Source of the DNA: Saccharibacter floricola DSM 15669
GTDB taxonomy: Bacteria; Pseudomonadota; Alphaproteobacteria; Acetobacterales; Acetobacteraceae
Direction: 5' to 3'
Length of the DNA: 64,000 nucleotides
Assembly (NCBI RefSeq): GCF_000378165.1
Contig: NZ_KB899337.1
Coordinates: 1-64,000 of the forward strand
The notes under the pieces were generated by a model. The model was not told the DNA's origin, made no database searches, and worked only from the letters and a program-made list of their open reading frames with translations. Every line of letters begins with the position of its first letter. Within the stretch, counting starts at the first letter, position 1. Below, piece by piece: positions 47,432 to 57,175 of this stretch. The position numbers and the translations under genes are program-made.

Positions 47432-47707
47432 ATGCCCAGGCGCGTCCTGACAGGTCGGGTGACAAGCGATAAGATGGACAAGACGGTAACCGTTCTTGTC
47501 GATCGTCGTATTATGCATCCGCTGTATAAAAAGTTTATCCGCCGTTCCAAGAAGTACGCGGCTCATGATGATGCCAATGCGTGCAAGGTTGGTGATTTGG
47601 TGCGTATCGTTGAGTGCGCACCACTTTCCAAGCGCAAGACGTGGACGGTTATTTCCCGCAACGGGTCTGATGTTGCAGAGGCAACATCAACTCCGGCTGG
47701 CGCATAA
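47432..47707 (+). CDS. rpsQ: 30S ribosomal protein S17
   Basis: A 91-residue OB-fold protein ([35 protein letters not shown]). ATG at 47432 has GAGAGGAGAC upstream. A longer frame from 47264 is inside rpmC and is not used. Confidence 0.97.
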   Translation: MPRRVLTGRVTSDKMDKTVTVLVDRRIMHPLYKKFIRRSKKYAAHDDANACKVGDLVRIVECAPLSKRKTWTVISRNGSDVAEATSTPAGA

Positions 47708-47719
47708 GGGGGTAGACAC

Positions 47720-48088
47720 ATGATTCATCCCGAGACCAACCTGGACGTTGCGGACAATTCCGGTGCACGTCGGGTGCAGTGCATTAAGGTACTGGGTGGT
47801 TCCAAACGGAAGACCGCCTCGGTCGGCGACGTCATTGTCGTATCCGTTAAGGAAGCGATTCCGCGTGGTAAGGTGAAGAAGGGTGATGTGCATCGCGCCG
47901 TCATCGTTCGCACATCTTATCCTGTGCGTCGCGCTGATGGTTCTGCCATCCGCTTCGATCGCAATGCGGCAGTTCTGTTGAACAATCAGCAGGAACCCAT
48001 CGGAACCCGTATCTTTGGTCCGGTCGTTCGTGAGCTGCGTGCGCGTAAGTTCATGAAGATCATCTCCTTGGCTCCGGAGGTGCTATAA
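47720..48088 (+). CDS. rplN: 50S ribosomal protein L14
   Basis: A 122-residue protein of the subunit interface ([37 protein letters not shown]). Exact family length. The last base of its stop is the first of the rplX ATG. Confidence 0.98.
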   Translation: MIHPETNLDVADNSGARRVQCIKVLGGSKRKTASVGDVIVVSVKEAIPRGKVKKGDVHRAVIVRTSYPVRRADGSAIRFDRNAAVLLNNQQEPIGTRIFGPVVRELRARKFMKIISLAPEVL

Positions 48089-48408
48089 TGGCTGCACGTA
48101 TCAAAAAAGGTGACCAGGTTCTGGTGCTGACTGGACGTTCACGCGGTGTTCGCGGTGAAGTTCTTTCCGTTCTGCCGAAGGTTGAGAAAGCCGTTGTACG
48201 TGGTGTTGCTGTGGCAAAACGTCACAGTAAGCCAAACCGTATGGGCGAGGGCGGTGGCATTATCGAACGTGAAATGCCCGTCCATCTTTCTAACTTGAAG
48301 CTGATTGATCCAAAGAGCGGCAAGCCAACACGCGTTGGTTTCCGAGTGCTGGATGATGGTCGTAAGGTCCGTGTTGCTAAGGTAACCGGCGAAGTGATCG
48401 AAGGCTGA
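48088..48408 (+). CDS. rplX: 50S ribosomal protein L24
   Basis: A 106-residue assembly-initiator protein with a KOW motif ([22 protein letters not shown]) and the loop around [19 protein letters not shown]. It is coupled to rplN by a shared base; rplE starts 10 nt downstream. Confidence 0.97.
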   Translation: MAARIKKGDQVLVLTGRSRGVRGEVLSVLPKVEKAVVRGVAVAKRHSKPNRMGEGGGIIEREMPVHLSNLKLIDPKSGKPTRVGFRVLDDGRKVRVAKVTGEVIEG

Positions 48409-48418
48409 GGAGCGAACG

Positions 48419-48985
48419 ATGAGCGATAATAAAGGTACCGTTCTGCCTCGTCTGCAGCAGCACTATCAGGACGCTCTTCGGGCGAAGTTGCGTGAGCAGT
48501 TCGGCTATAAGAATGATATGCAGATCCCCAAGCTCGAGAAAATCGTGCTGAACATGGGGGTGGGTGAAGCTGCTGCTGACCAGAAAAAGCTTGATGCTGC
48601 ATTGGCAGAAATGACGTTAATTGCTGGTCAGAAGCCTGTGAAGACCGTAGCTCGCAAAGCTGTGGCTGGCTTCAGGATCCGTGAAGGACTGCCGATTGGT
48701 TGTAAAGTGACGCTACGTCGCGCACGGATGTATGAGTTTCTTGATCGTCTCGTGACGATTGCGATGCCTCGTATCCGTGACTTCCGTGGTCTTCCGGCAA
48801 ACAAGGGCTTTGATGGCCGTGGTAATTTTGCCATGGGTATTAAAGAGCAAATTGTTTTCCCGGAAATTGACTACGATCGAGTTGATGCCATTCGCGGAAT
48901 GGACATTATCTTTGTGACGTCAGCAAAAACAGATGAAGAAGCTAAGGCACTGCTGAAGGCTTTTGATCTGCCGATTGCGTCCTAA
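48419..48985 (+). CDS. rplE: 50S ribosomal protein L5
   Basis: A 188-residue protein contacting 5S rRNA and P-site tRNA ([39 protein letters not shown]-type segment present). The gene ends 130 nt before rpsN, the widest spacing in the spc region, and a stem-loop lies there. Confidence 0.97.
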   Translation: MSDNKGTVLPRLQQHYQDALRAKLREQFGYKNDMQIPKLEKIVLNMGVGEAAADQKKLDAALAEMTLIAGQKPVKTVARKAVAGFRIREGLPIGCKVTLRRARMYEFLDRLVTIAMPRIRDFRGLPANKGFDGRGNFAMGIKEQIVFPEIDYDRVDAIRGMDIIFVTSAKTDEEAKALLKAFDLPIAS

Positions 48986-49016
48986 GCGATATTTTTCGTA
49001 GCAATCACGGTAAAAG

Positions 49017-49051
49017 CGGGATTCTTCTCTTTCCTTAAGGAGAGAATCCCG
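49017..49051 (+). other. rplE-rpsN intergenic stem-loop
   Basis: CGGGATTC-(19 nt)-GAATCCCG, with additional inner CTC/GAG pairing, forms a strong hairpin without a U-run. It may protect or process the transcript. Confidence 0.45.
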
Positions 49052-49115
49052 TTACAAAGCCGTTGATTGGAAAACCGTTGGGATAGGCCTAACAGGTTCC
49101 GGGAGAAAATTCGAG

Positions 49116-49421
49116 ATGGCGAAGACCTCTGCGGTTAACCGTAATAACCATCGCGCCGCTCTTGCGAAGCGTGATCGGGAAAAGCGGACCGCTCTCAAAA
49201 CTATTATTAAGAACCGTTCTCTTCCGATGGAAGAACGTTTTGAAGCATCGCTGAAGCTGGCTAAATTGCCGCGCAACGGTTCGCAAACTCGCGTACGTTT
49301 GCGTTGTAAGATTTCTGGACGCCCACGTGCGAACTACCGGAAATTCGAGCTGAGCCGTATTGCTCTGCGTGACCTTGCTTCTACGGGACAGATTCCCGGT
49401 ATGGTCAAGTCCAGCTGGTAA
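49116..49421 (+). CDS. rpsN: 30S ribosomal protein S14
   Basis: A 101-residue long, zinc-free form of S14 ([44 protein letters not shown]), without the CxxC pairs of the zinc form. Starts 130 nt after rplE and ends 15 nt before rpsH. Confidence 0.97.
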   Translation: MAKTSAVNRNNHRAALAKRDREKRTALKTIIKNRSLPMEERFEASLKLAKLPRNGSQTRVRLRCKISGRPRANYRKFELSRIALRDLASTGQIPGMVKSSW

Positions 49422-49436
49422 ATAAGGGTAGTCTGA

Positions 49437-49835
49437 ATGTCTATGTCTGATCCTTTGGGTGATATGCTCACCCGGGTCCGTAATGCTCAGCGTGCCCGCC
49501 ATGCTGCTTGTGTTGCGCCGGCTTCTAAGTTGCGTGCAAGTGTCCTTGAGGCGCTGAAGCGCGAAGGTTACATCCGTGGTTTTTCGACCGAAGAAGTGCG
49601 TAAGGGAATTTCCCAGTTTCGCATTGAGCTGAAATATGCTGAAGGTCAGCCGGTAATCCGTGAGATTCACCGCGTTTCCCGTCCAGGGCGTCGCGTGTAC
49701 TCCAAGATTAAAGAGCTGCCGCGTGTTTATGCCGGCTTGGGTGTTTCCATCCTTTCAACACCGCGTGGCGTTCTTTCGGACGTCGAGGCTCGCGCTGCCA
49801 ATGTTGGTGGCGAGATTCTCTGCCGCGTCTTCTAA
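49437..49835 (+). CDS. rpsH: 30S ribosomal protein S8
   Basis: A 132-residue 16S central-domain protein ([43 protein letters not shown]). The start has two close ATGs (49437 and 49443). In E. coli S8 represses this cluster. Confidence 0.97.
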   Translation: MSMSDPLGDMLTRVRNAQRARHAACVAPASKLRASVLEALKREGYIRGFSTEEVRKGISQFRIELKYAEGQPVIREIHRVSRPGRRVYSKIKELPRVYAGLGVSILSTPRGVLSDVEARAANVGGEILCRVF

Positions 49836-49849
49836 GGAAGGAGGGAAAG

Positions 49850-50386
49850 ATGTCTCGCGTAGGTAAATATCCTATTACGCTCCCCGCTAACGTAGAAGTT
49901 ACTGTGAAAGATGGTAATTTTTCCGTAAAAGGTAAGCGCGGTGAGTTAAGTGTTCCTGTTTCTCCTTGGGTAGATGTCAAGGTAGAAGATGGGAAGGTTG
50001 TTGTTTCACCAGTCGGTGGGCGTACAAAGCAGGGCTGGACAATGTGGGGAACTTCCCGCGCTGTCTTCGCAAACATGATTCAAGGTGTTTCTGCCGGCTT
50101 TACGAAGACGCTTGAAATTCAAGGGACAGGTTTCCGTGCTGCAGTGCAGGGCTCTAACCTGGTTATGAACCTTGGATTTTCACATGATGTGGTCTATCCG
50201 ATCCCCGCAGATGTGAAGATTACAACGCCGCGCCCAACAGCCATTACGGTTGAGGGTAATGACAAACAGCGTGTCGGTCAGGTTGCTCTGGATATCCGCA
50301 GCTTCCGTAAGCCTGAGCCTTATAAGGGCAAGGGTGTTCGTTATGAGACCGAAGTTCTGCGTCGTAAGGAAGGTAAGAAGAAGTAA
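49850..50386 (+). CDS. rplF: 50S ribosomal protein L6
   Basis: A 178-residue protein at the factor-binding region ([46 protein letters not shown]). Normal length. Its stop shares a base with the rplR ATG. Confidence 0.97.
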   Translation: MSRVGKYPITLPANVEVTVKDGNFSVKGKRGELSVPVSPWVDVKVEDGKVVVSPVGGRTKQGWTMWGTSRAVFANMIQGVSAGFTKTLEIQGTGFRAAVQGSNLVMNLGFSHDVVYPIPADVKITTPRPTAITVEGNDKQRVGQVALDIRSFRKPEPYKGKGVRYETEVLRRKEGKKK

Positions 50387-50748
50387 TGGCATCGCTGCAA
50401 GGATTGCAGGAACGTCGCCGCAAACGGTTGCGTTTCCAGCTTCGTCGCAAGAGCGGCGGCCGGCCGCGTTTGTCGGTCTTCCGCTCTAACAAGCACATTC
50501 ATGCTCAGCTGATTGATGATGCGCATGGCCGCACTGTTGCTAGTGCTTCAACGCTTGAAAAGAGCGTTCGTGAAGCGGGTAAGACAGGCGCCGATATTGA
50601 TGCAGCTACCATCATTGGTAAGCTCGTGGCCGAGCGTGCTGTTAAGGCAGGCGTCAAAGAGGTCGTTTTCGACCGTGGCGCTTATCTGTATCATGGCCGG
50701 GTGAAAGCCCTGGCAGAAGCTGCCCGCGAGGGTGGGCTGTCGTTCTAA
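50386..50748 (+). CDS. rplR: 50S ribosomal protein L18
   Basis: A 120-residue 5S rRNA-binding protein ([44 protein letters not shown]). It starts on the last base of rplF and ends 12 nt before rpsE. Confidence 0.97.
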   Translation: MASLQGLQERRRKRLRFQLRRKSGGRPRLSVFRSNKHIHAQLIDDAHGRTVASASTLEKSVREAGKTGADIDAATIIGKLVAERAVKAGVKEVVFDRGAYLYHGRVKALAEAAREGGLSF

Positions 50749-50760
50749 GGAGGATCACAC

Positions 50761-51330
50761 ATGGCACGTGAGCCAAGAGAAGGCGGCCGTGGTGGTCGTG
50801 AGCGTGAGCAGGGTGATGAGCTGGTTGATAAGCTGGTAACCATCAACCGTGTTGCAAAAGTGGTAAAGGGCGGTCGCCGTTTTGCTTTTGCTGCGTTGGT
50901 GGTTGTCGGTGACCAGAAAGGTCGCGTTGGTTACGGTGCTGGTAAGGCCCGCGAGGTGCCTGAGGCTATTCGTAAAGCAACGGAACATGCTCGTCGCACT
51001 ATGATCCGCGTACCGATGAAAGAGGGCCGTACTCTCCATCATGACGCTGTGGGCCGCTTCGGTGCTGGTAAGGTCGTTGTTCGTGCAGCTGATGCAGGGA
51101 CGGGGATTATTGCTGGTGGTCCGATTCGTGCGGTGTTCGAGAGCTTGGGCGTGAGTGACGTTGTCGCTAAAAGCTTGGGTACTCGGAACCCACATAACAT
51201 GATCAAGGCCGCTTTTGACGCTCTTGAGCGTTCGAGCAGCCCGCGTCAGGTCGCATCACGTCGCGGTAAGAAGACCTATGAGATCTTCGGACGTCGTGAC
51301 CATTCGGAGACGGAGGGTGCAAATGTCTGA
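50761..51330 (+). CDS. rpsE: 30S ribosomal protein S5
   Basis: A 189-residue accuracy protein. It has the double-stranded RNA-binding domain ([26 protein letters not shown]) and [17 protein letters not shown]. Its C-terminus overlaps the rpmD start by 8 nt. Confidence 0.97.
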   Translation: MAREPREGGRGGREREQGDELVDKLVTINRVAKVVKGGRRFAFAALVVVGDQKGRVGYGAGKAREVPEAIRKATEHARRTMIRVPMKEGRTLHHDAVGRFGAGKVVVRAADAGTGIIAGGPIRAVFESLGVSDVVAKSLGTRNPHNMIKAAFDALERSSSPRQVASRRGKKTYEIFGRRDHSETEGANV

Positions 51331-51514
51331 TTCTCAGGGTAAGACCGTCCGGGTAACACAGATTGCTTCGGTGATTGGTTCCAAACCTGGTCAGGCGGAA
51401 ACGATTAAGGGGCTGGGCCTTCGTGGCATCGGTTCCTTCCGTGTTCTGGAGGATACCTCGGCTGTGCGCGGCATGATCCGTAAGGTATCCCACCTGTTGA
51501 AGGTGGAGGGCTAA
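51323..51514 (+). CDS. rpmD: 50S ribosomal protein L30
   Basis: A 63-residue protein ([29 protein letters not shown]). The ATG at 51323 matches the family start; a longer frame from 51215 is inside rpsE. rplO starts after 1 nt. Confidence 0.96.
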   Translation: MSDSQGKTVRVTQIASVIGSKPGQAETIKGLGLRGIGSFRVLEDTSAVRGMIRKVSHLLKVEG

Positions 51515-51515
51515 G

Positions 51516-52004
51516 ATGAACCTAAATGAACTGCGTGATAACGCTGGTGCTCGCTACCGTAGCAAGCGCTTGGGCCGTGGTATCGGTTCAGGTAAGGGAA
51601 AGACCTCAGGGAAAGGCCATAAAGGTCAAAAAGCCCGTTCAGGTGTTTCTATTAACGGTTTCGAGGGTGGTCAGCTCCCGATTTATCGTCGTATGCCGAA
51701 GCGTGGCTTCGTCAATATCTTCCGTAAGGAATATGCGGCGGTTAATCTGGGTGCCGTGAGTAAGGCTCTGGAAGCTGGTAAGCTTTCTGCTGCAGCACCG
51801 GTGACAATTGAGACACTCCGCGAGGCGGGTCTTGTTGGAAGCCGCAAGGTGGCTGGTGTACGTCTTCTGGCGAAAGGTGAACTTTCTCAGGGACTGAACT
51901 TTGAGGTTGCCGGAGCTTCTGCTGCAGCACGTGCTGCAGTTGAGAAAGCTGGTGGTTCCGTCAAGGTGTTGGCCACCAAAAAAGAGGCTCAGGCTCAGGC
52001 CTGA
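51516..52004 (+). CDS. rplO: 50S ribosomal protein L15
   Basis: A 162-residue assembly protein. It has [43 protein letters not shown]-like loop and [18 protein letters not shown]. It ends 98 nt before secY. Confidence 0.97.
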   Translation: MNLNELRDNAGARYRSKRLGRGIGSGKGKTSGKGHKGQKARSGVSINGFEGGQLPIYRRMPKRGFVNIFRKEYAAVNLGAVSKALEAGKLSAAAPVTIETLREAGLVGSRKVAGVRLLAKGELSQGLNFEVAGASAAARAAVEKAGGSVKVLATKKEAQAQA

Positions 52005-52015
52005 GAACTCTTATG

Positions 52016-52081
52016 CCCAGCTGCATTACTGGGATAGGGTGATCGAGTGAACGGCGCCCCGTACTTTGTGCGGCGGCGCTG
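52016..52081 (+). other. rplO-secY intergenic stem-loops
   Basis: CCCAG-(8 nt)-CTGGG (52016-52033) is followed by a GC-rich GGCGCC/GGCGCT-type stem just before a TGTTTT. The second may be a weak attenuator before secY. Confidence 0.4.
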
Positions 52082-52102
52082 TTTTCATGAAAGGACGGGG
52101 AG

Positions 52103-53467
52103 ATGGCTTCTGCCGCTGAACAGTTAGCCGGCAACCTCAGTATGAGTTCGTTTTCTAAGGCAACTGAACTCAAGAAGCGTATTTTATTTACGCTTGGGGT
52201 GCTGATCGTTTACCGACTGGGAACCTTTATTCCGGTACCTGGTATTGATGCGACTGTTTTAGGGCAGATCGCGTCTCAGCAACAAAACGGCATTCTTGGA
52301 ATGTTTGATATGTTTACAGGTGGTGCGCTTGGTCGCATGACACTGTTTGCATTGAACATTATGCCGTATATCAGTGCGTCTATTATTATTCAGCTTCTTT
52401 CGACGGCCTTACCTTCTATGGAGGCGATGAAGAAAGAAGGGGAAAGTGGGCGTAAGAAACTTAATCAGTATACGCGTTATCTAACGGTCTTCATTGCGAT
52501 CATACAAGCTTATGGTTTTGCTATGGGCTTGGAGAGCTTACGTTCCCAGAGTGGGGCGAGTGCTGTGATTTCTCCTGGCATTATGTTCATTATCCCTTAT
52601 GTCGTCATGTTGGTGACGGGGACGATGTTCTTGATGTGGCTTGGCGAGCAGATCACATCGCGCGGGCTTGGTAATGGCATTTCACTGATTATTTTTTCAG
52701 GTATTGTTGCTAATTTGCCTCATGCGATGAGTAGCTTGTTTGAGTTGGGTCGTACTGGAGCGCTTTCACCGTTTTTTGTCGCGGTTTTCTTAGTGCTAGC
52801 TCTCGCTGTTATTGTCTTCATTGTGTTTATGGAACAGGCGCAGCGTCGTGTCGTTGTGCAGTATCCTAAACGGCAAGTGGGTAACCGCATTTATGGTGGT
52901 GACTCAACGCATATGCCACTGAAGGTGAATACAGCTGGTGTTATTCCGCCCATTTTTGCGTCGTCTGTTTTGCTGATTCCGACCACATTGGCTGGATTTA
53001 TGCATAATCATGGCGGCATTTTGGGACGGATGAGCCAATGGCTTTCACAAGGGCAGCCACTCTATATGGCATTTTATGCCGCGATGATTGTGTTTTTCTC
53101 GTATTTCTACGCTGCTGTGAGTTTTAACCCAGAGGAAACAGCGGAGAATCTACGGAAACAAGGTGGTTTTATTCCTGGCATTCGTCCCGGTGCGAATACA
53201 GCAACCTATTTTGATCGGATCCTCTCGCGTCTGACGACGATTGGTGCGGCTTATATGGTGTTGGTGTGCTTGTTGCCGCAATTTTTGATCAATCATTATA
53301 ATGTTCCTTTTTATTTTGGCGGAACCAGTTTGATCATTATTGTATCGGTTACGATTGATACGGTAACGCAGGCACAATCTCATCTTGTTGCTCACCAATA
53401 TCAGGGGCTTATGCGTAAGCAGCGTGGGCGTGGTGGTCGTTCCAAAGAAAAAGGAATGCAACGGTGA
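52103..53467 (+). CDS. secY: Protein translocase subunit SecY
   Basis: A 454-residue inner-membrane channel for Sec export. Ten membrane segments can be read, starting with LKKRILFTLGVLIVYRLGTFIP. The plug and pore region (GIDATVLGQIASQ), MPYISASIIIQLL and the C-terminal YQGLMRKQRGRGGRSKEKGMQR are typical. Start MASAAEQLAG at 52103 follows AGGACGGGGAG. It overlaps adk by 4 nt, so the two are probably coupled. Confidence 0.98.
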   Translation: MASAAEQLAGNLSMSSFSKATELKKRILFTLGVLIVYRLGTFIPVPGIDATVLGQIASQQQNGILGMFDMFTGGALGRMTLFALNIMPYISASIIIQLLSTALPSMEAMKKEGESGRKKLNQYTRYLTVFIAIIQAYGFAMGLESLRSQSGASAVISPGIMFIIPYVVMLVTGTMFLMWLGEQITSRGLGNGISLIIFSGIVANLPHAMSSLFELGRTGALSPFFVAVFLVLALAVIVFIVFMEQAQRRVVVQYPKRQVGNRIYGGDSTHMPLKVNTAGVIPPIFASSVLLIPTTLAGFMHNHGGILGRMSQWLSQGQPLYMAFYAAMIVFFSYFYAAVSFNPEETAENLRKQGGFIPGIRPGANTATYFDRILSRLTTIGAAYMVLVCLLPQFLINHYNVPFYFGGTSLIIIVSVTIDTVTQAQSHLVAHQYQGLMRKQRGRGGRSKEKGMQR

Positions 53468-54036
53468 ATATTATTCTTCTTGGTCCTCCGGGAGCAGGCA
53501 AGGGTACGCAAGCGAAGCGTTTAGAAGCTGCCTATGGGGTGAAGCAGATCTCTACAGGAGATATGCTTCGTGCTGAGGTTGCTGCTGAGACACCTATTGG
53601 GCTTCAGGCACGTGAGTTGATGGAGAAGGGGCAATTTGTTCCTGATCCAATCATGGTGCAAATGATTGAAAACCGGATAGCAGAGCCTGATTGTTCGCAA
53701 GGGTTTATTCTGGATGGTTTCCCCCGGACAGAAAGTCAGGCCGTAGCTCTGGATTCTATGCTGGAGCACAAAGGCTTAAAGATTAATGCAGTTATTTTGC
53801 TCGATGTGGCAGAAGAGGCATTGGTCCGCCGTCTAGCGGAACGGGTTGGGGAGGACGGTTCACGTCGCCCTGATGATCGTCCAGAGGTCGTCCGTTCTCG
53901 TCTGGAGGTTTATCGCGCTCAGACGGCACCTATTCTGCCTTATTATGAGCAAAATGGACGTTTGAAGCGTATCGATGGTATGCAGACTGTTGAAAATGTT
54001 GCTAAGAAGATAGATGATATTCTTGCAACTGCTTGA
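53464..54036 (+). CDS. adk: Adenylate kinase
   Basis: A 190-residue AMP + ATP to ADP kinase. The P-loop is GPPGAGKGTQAKRL, the NMP site includes STGDMLRAEV, and DGFPRTESQAVALD is the ADK signature. The LID is short: RLAERVGEDGSRRPDDRPEVV, with only a few residues between the arginines. GTG start at 53464 overlaps the secY stop. Placement between secY and rpsM is usual in alphaproteobacteria. Confidence 0.97.
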   Translation: MNIILLGPPGAGKGTQAKRLEAAYGVKQISTGDMLRAEVAAETPIGLQARELMEKGQFVPDPIMVQMIENRIAEPDCSQGFILDGFPRTESQAVALDSMLEHKGLKINAVILLDVAEEALVRRLAERVGEDGSRRPDDRPEVVRSRLEVYRAQTAPILPYYEQNGRLKRIDGMQTVENVAKKIDDILATA

Positions 54037-54056
54037 TAGCTCTGGATATTGAGTGT

Positions 54057-54072
54057 GATCACGAAAAAGTGA
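54057..54072 (+). other. Small stem-loop after adk
   Basis: GATCAC-(6 nt)-GTGATC follows adk by about 20 nt. No U-run, so it is a weak terminator or processing site. Confidence 0.3.
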
Positions 54073-54082
54073 TCGGTATTGT

Positions 54083-54111
54083 TTGACTTGTGCGGCTGGG
54101 GGGTATATTTC
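54083..54111 (+). promoter_or_regulatory. Candidate promoter of the rpsM operon
   Basis: TTGACT (54083-54088) is followed by TATATT at a 15-nt spacing or TATTTC at 17 nt, inside the 219-nt gap between adk and rpsM. It resembles the rpsL promoter. Confidence 0.45.
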
Positions 54112-54255
54112 GCCCAGCACGTAGTAGATACGGCTTTAAAAGCCGGAATCGTTTTGCAGAGGATCAAGTGACCTTATGAAGGGTTACTAGTCCTTAGTCG
54201 AACAGAGATTTTTTTGGGGACGCGGTGAAGGCGCCGCGTTGATGGGAGAATTAGC

Positions 54256-54624
54256 GTGGCACGTATTGCCGGCGTAAACATTCCGACCAACAAGCGGGTG
54301 GTCATTGGTCTGCGCTATGTTTATGGCATTGGTCCAACAAGTGCACAGGCAATCTGTGCAAAGCTGGACATTGCTGATGCAAAGCGCGTGAACGAACTCT
54401 CTGACGATGAGATCGTCAAGATTCGTGAGTTGATTGATAGTGAGTATCGGGTTGAGGGTGATCTTCGTCGTGAAAAAGCGATGAACATCAAACGCCTGAT
54501 GGATTTGGGTTGCTATCGCGGTCTGCGCCATCGTCGTAGTCTGCCGGTACGTGGTCAGCGGACGCATACGAATGCCCGTACCCGTAAGGGTAAGGCTGTG
54601 GCCATTGCCGGTAAGAAGAAGTAA
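54256..54624 (+). CDS. rpsM: 30S ribosomal protein S13
   Basis: A 122-residue head protein ([26 protein letters not shown]-like start; [22 protein letters not shown]). The start codon is GTG at 54256 behind GGGAGAA. No rpmJ lies in front of it. rpsK follows after 51 nt. Confidence 0.97.
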   Translation: MARIAGVNIPTNKRVVIGLRYVYGIGPTSAQAICAKLDIADAKRVNELSDDEIVKIRELIDSEYRVEGDLRREKAMNIKRLMDLGCYRGLRHRRSLPVRGQRTHTNARTRKGKAVAIAGKKK

Positions 54625-54675
54625 GATAGCGTAACTTCTTTCGAGCTTTAGCGAATTTAGTAGGACAAGCAAATT

Positions 54676-55068
54676 ATGGCCAAGGCTGCCGCACCGCGTA
54701 TTCGTAAGAAGGAGCGCAAAAACATCATTTCTGGTGTTGCGCACGTTCTTTCGACCTTCAATAACACCATGATTACCATTGCCGATGCACAGGGTAATGC
54801 GATTTCTTGGTCTTCCTCAGGGGCTCAGGGCTTTAAGGGCTCACGTAAGTCCACACCATATGCCGCTCAGGTGGCAGCTGAGGAAGCCGGTCGTAAGGCT
54901 CGTGAGCATGGGATGGAAACTCTGGAGATTGAAGTCTCCGGTCCGGGGTCAGGTCGTGAAAGTGCTCTGCGTGCTTTGCAAGCAGTTGGTTTTACGATCA
55001 CCTCGATTCGTGACATGACGCCGGTTCCTCATAACGGGTGCCGTCCGCGTAAGCGTCGTCGCGTTTAA
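54676..55068 (+). CDS. rpsK: 30S ribosomal protein S11
   Basis: A 130-residue platform protein ([28 protein letters not shown]-like segment; [28 protein letters not shown]). The gene ends 123 nt before rpoA, with two strong stem-loops in between. Confidence 0.98.
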   Translation: MAKAAAPRIRKKERKNIISGVAHVLSTFNNTMITIADAQGNAISWSSSGAQGFKGSRKSTPYAAQVAAEEAGRKAREHGMETLEIEVSGPGSGRESALRALQAVGFTITSIRDMTPVPHNGCRPRKRRRV

Positions 55069-55077
55069 TCAGTCTGT

Positions 55078-55173
55078 GTGGTTGCCCGGGAGCATTGGGC
55101 AACCACATAAACTGGGAAAGTTTTTACCGCACGATTCTGTGCGGGCCTGGCGCCGCCATTTTTCGTGGCGGGC
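55078..55173 (+). other. rpsK-rpoA intergenic stem-loops
   Basis: GTGGTTGCCC-(9 nt)-GGGCAACCAC (55078-55106) is a perfect 10-bp stem starting 9 nt after rpsK. GCCGCCA-(7 nt)-TGGCGGG (55152-55172) ends about 20 nt before the rpoA ATG. Neither has a U-run. They may process or slow transcription before rpoA. Confidence 0.5.
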
Positions 55174-55191
55174 TTCGTTGTTTGAAAGGCC

Positions 55192-56217
55192 ATGACCTTG
55201 GTTCTCCAGAAAAACTGGCAGTCCCTCATCAAACCGGAGAAGCTTGAAGTCGAGCCTGGCCCGGTTCCTTCGCGCATTGCGACGATCGTGGCTGAGCCGC
55301 TTGAGCGTGGTTTCGGTCTTACGGTGGGTAACGCTCTGCGTCGTGTTCTTCTCTCCTCTCTTCAGGGTGCCGCTGTAACGGCTATCCAGATTGATGGGGT
55401 TCTGCATGAGTTCTCGTCCGTCGCAGGAGTGCGTGAGGACGTTACGGACATCGTGCTGAATGTGAAGCAGCTGGCGCTGCGTATGCATGGTGAAGGGCCG
55501 AAGCGCATGATCCTCACGGCTACAGGGCCGGGTGAGGTGACTGCAGGGCAAATTCAGACAGGTCATGACATTGAAGTGATGAATCCTGATCTGGTGATCT
55601 GTACCCTTGATGATGATGTCAAGCTTGGTATGGAATTCACTGTCAATATGGGTAAGGGGTATGTTCCGGCCTCTGCAAATCGTCCGGATGATGCTCCTAT
55701 TGGTCTGATCCCCATTGATGCGATTTATTCCCCGGTTCAGCGTGTTTCTTATAAAGTCGAGCCAACCCGTGTTGGGCAGGTGACAGACTATGATAAGCTT
55801 CTGCTGACAGTGGAAACAAATGGTGTCGTGACACCGGAAGACGGCTTGGCTTTGGCTGCGCGTGTTCTTCAGGATCAGCTCCAACTCTTCATTAACTTCG
55901 ATGAACCTCGTCCGGTTCAAAGTGAAGAGCCTCAGGATGACCTGCCGTTTAGCCGTCATCTGCTGCGTAAAGTGGATGAACTTGAGCTTTCAGTACGAAG
56001 TGCAAACTGCTTGAAGAACGACAATATTGTCTATATTGGCGATCTTGTGCAGAAGAGCGAGCAGGAAATGCTGCGGACTCCGAACTTCGGTCGTAAGTCG
56101 CTGAATGAGATCAAAGAAGTGCTCACAGGCATGGGGCTTTCGCTGGGAATGAATGTTCCAGCTTGGCCGCCAGAGAGCATTGAGGATCTGGCCCGGCGTC
56201 TCGACGAGACATTCTAA
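55192..56217 (+). CDS. rpoA: RNA polymerase subunit alpha
   Basis: A 341-residue protein. The N-terminal dimerisation domain ([21 protein letters not shown]) and the C-terminal domain that binds UP elements ([34 protein letters not shown]) are complete. ATG at 55192 lies 18 nt after the second stem-loop. Confidence 0.98.
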   Translation: MTLVLQKNWQSLIKPEKLEVEPGPVPSRIATIVAEPLERGFGLTVGNALRRVLLSSLQGAAVTAIQIDGVLHEFSSVAGVREDVTDIVLNVKQLALRMHGEGPKRMILTATGPGEVTAGQIQTGHDIEVMNPDLVICTLDDDVKLGMEFTVNMGKGYVPASANRPDDAPIGLIPIDAIYSPVQRVSYKVEPTRVGQVTDYDKLLLTVETNGVVTPEDGLALAARVLQDQLQLFINFDEPRPVQSEEPQDDLPFSRHLLRKVDELELSVRSANCLKNDNIVYIGDLVQKSEQEMLRTPNFGRKSLNEIKEVLTGMGLSLGMNVPAWPPESIEDLARRLDETF

Positions 56218-56261
56218 TAGGCCTTGGCTGGGAAGCTTTGGGTAAAGATTAGGGAAAGAAA

Positions 56262-56684
56262 ATGCGTCATAATCTGGGCGGGCGTAAGCTCGGTGTTACT
56301 TCTACTCATCGTGCAGCGATGTTCCGCAACATGGCTGTGGCTTTGATTAAGCATGAGCAGATCACAACAACGCTACCAAAGGCGAAGGAACTTCGCCCGG
56401 TTGCAGAAAAGTTGATCACTCTTGGTAAGCGCGGCACGCTGCATGCACGTCGTCAAGCTTTTGCTCAACTGCGTGATGAAACCATTGTCTCCAAGCTGTT
56501 TGCTGCTCTGAGCAAGCGCTATGAGGGCCGCAATGGTGGTTACACACGTGTGCTGAAAGCTGGTGTGCGTTATGGTGATAATGCAGACATGGCTGTGATT
56601 GAGTTTGTGGATCGCGACCTCGAAGCAAAGGGCAAGGACAGTGGGCCTGCTCAGAATGCTGAGGGTCAGCAGGAAGCTGCTTGA
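56262..56684 (+). CDS. rplQ: 50S ribosomal protein L17
   Basis: A 140-residue protein near the tunnel exit ([48 protein letters not shown]). The 20-residue Ala/Glu/Gln-rich tail is longer than the core. It closes the supercluster, and a terminator follows. Confidence 0.97.
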   Translation: MRHNLGGRKLGVTSTHRAAMFRNMAVALIKHEQITTTLPKAKELRPVAEKLITLGKRGTLHARRQAFAQLRDETIVSKLFAALSKRYEGRNGGYTRVLKAGVRYGDNADMAVIEFVDRDLEAKGKDSGPAQNAEGQQEAA

Positions 56685-56711
56685 GATTTCTCTCCAAAGA
56701 GAGAATAAGAA

Positions 56712-56747
56712 GGGGGTCGGCGCGTTAGCGTGCCGGCCCCTTTTTGT
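56712..56747 (+). terminator. Rho-independent terminator after rplQ
   Basis: GGGGTCGGC-(10 nt)-GCCGGCCCC with one G-U pair, followed by TTTTTGTTT. It closes the ribosomal supercluster. Confidence 0.9.
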
Positions 56748-56774
56748 TTATCTATAAAGGAAAGACGAGAAACA

Positions 56775-56945
56775 ATGCTTGGTTGTCTTAAAGAAAAAAT
56801 GTGTCCTTGGTCGAAAGAAGCGAAAAGCTTAGTTGAGGAGCTTGTGGCTGACCATCCATGGCTATGGTTGGGTGTTGCTGTGCTGTTTGGTCTTCGGGTG
56901 GGTCGTAAAGGATTGCTCGGGTGCTGTAAGAAAAAGAAATGCTAA
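56775..56945 (+). CDS. Small Cys/Lys-tailed membrane peptide, unknown
   Basis: A 56-residue peptide from the ATG at 56775, with AAAGGAAAGACGAG upstream. It starts MLGCLKEKMCPWSKEAKSLV, has one likely membrane segment (WLWLGVAVLFGLRVG, residues about 31-45) and ends in GCCKKKKC. Five cysteines sit in two clusters at the ends. I do not recognise a family. A longer frame from 56730 has its start in the terminator. It lies 28 nt after the rplQ terminator and would need its own promoter, and none is clear. Its separate coding status is not proven. Confidence 0.45.
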   Translation: MLGCLKEKMCPWSKEAKSLVEELVADHPWLWLGVAVLFGLRVGRKGLLGCCKKKKC

Positions 56946-57175
56946 CCTAGAGGTGGATTATCCATAAAAGTTGTTGGGTACTCTTGAGGCAGATAGGCAC
57001 TGTGCCCGCATATGAAGCGTATTAGAGTAGATATTAGTGCGGGCCGGTGTCGGTTCTGGCTTGTCAGGTTAAGTGTGTTTGCCTGAAGGCCCCTGGTCTG
57101 AAAATGTACGGGGTTACATTTTACCAAGGTTATTGAGTTCCCCCGCTGTACGAGGGCGGGGGTGGTATGATGATA
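56946..57175. other. Gap between the small peptide and the efflux gene
   Basis: CCCCCGC-(9 nt)-GCGGGGG (57140-57162) is the one visible structure, lying just past the minus-strand efflux gene stop. It has no U-run on either strand, so it is only a possible 3'-end hairpin. Nothing else was recognised. Confidence 0.4.
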
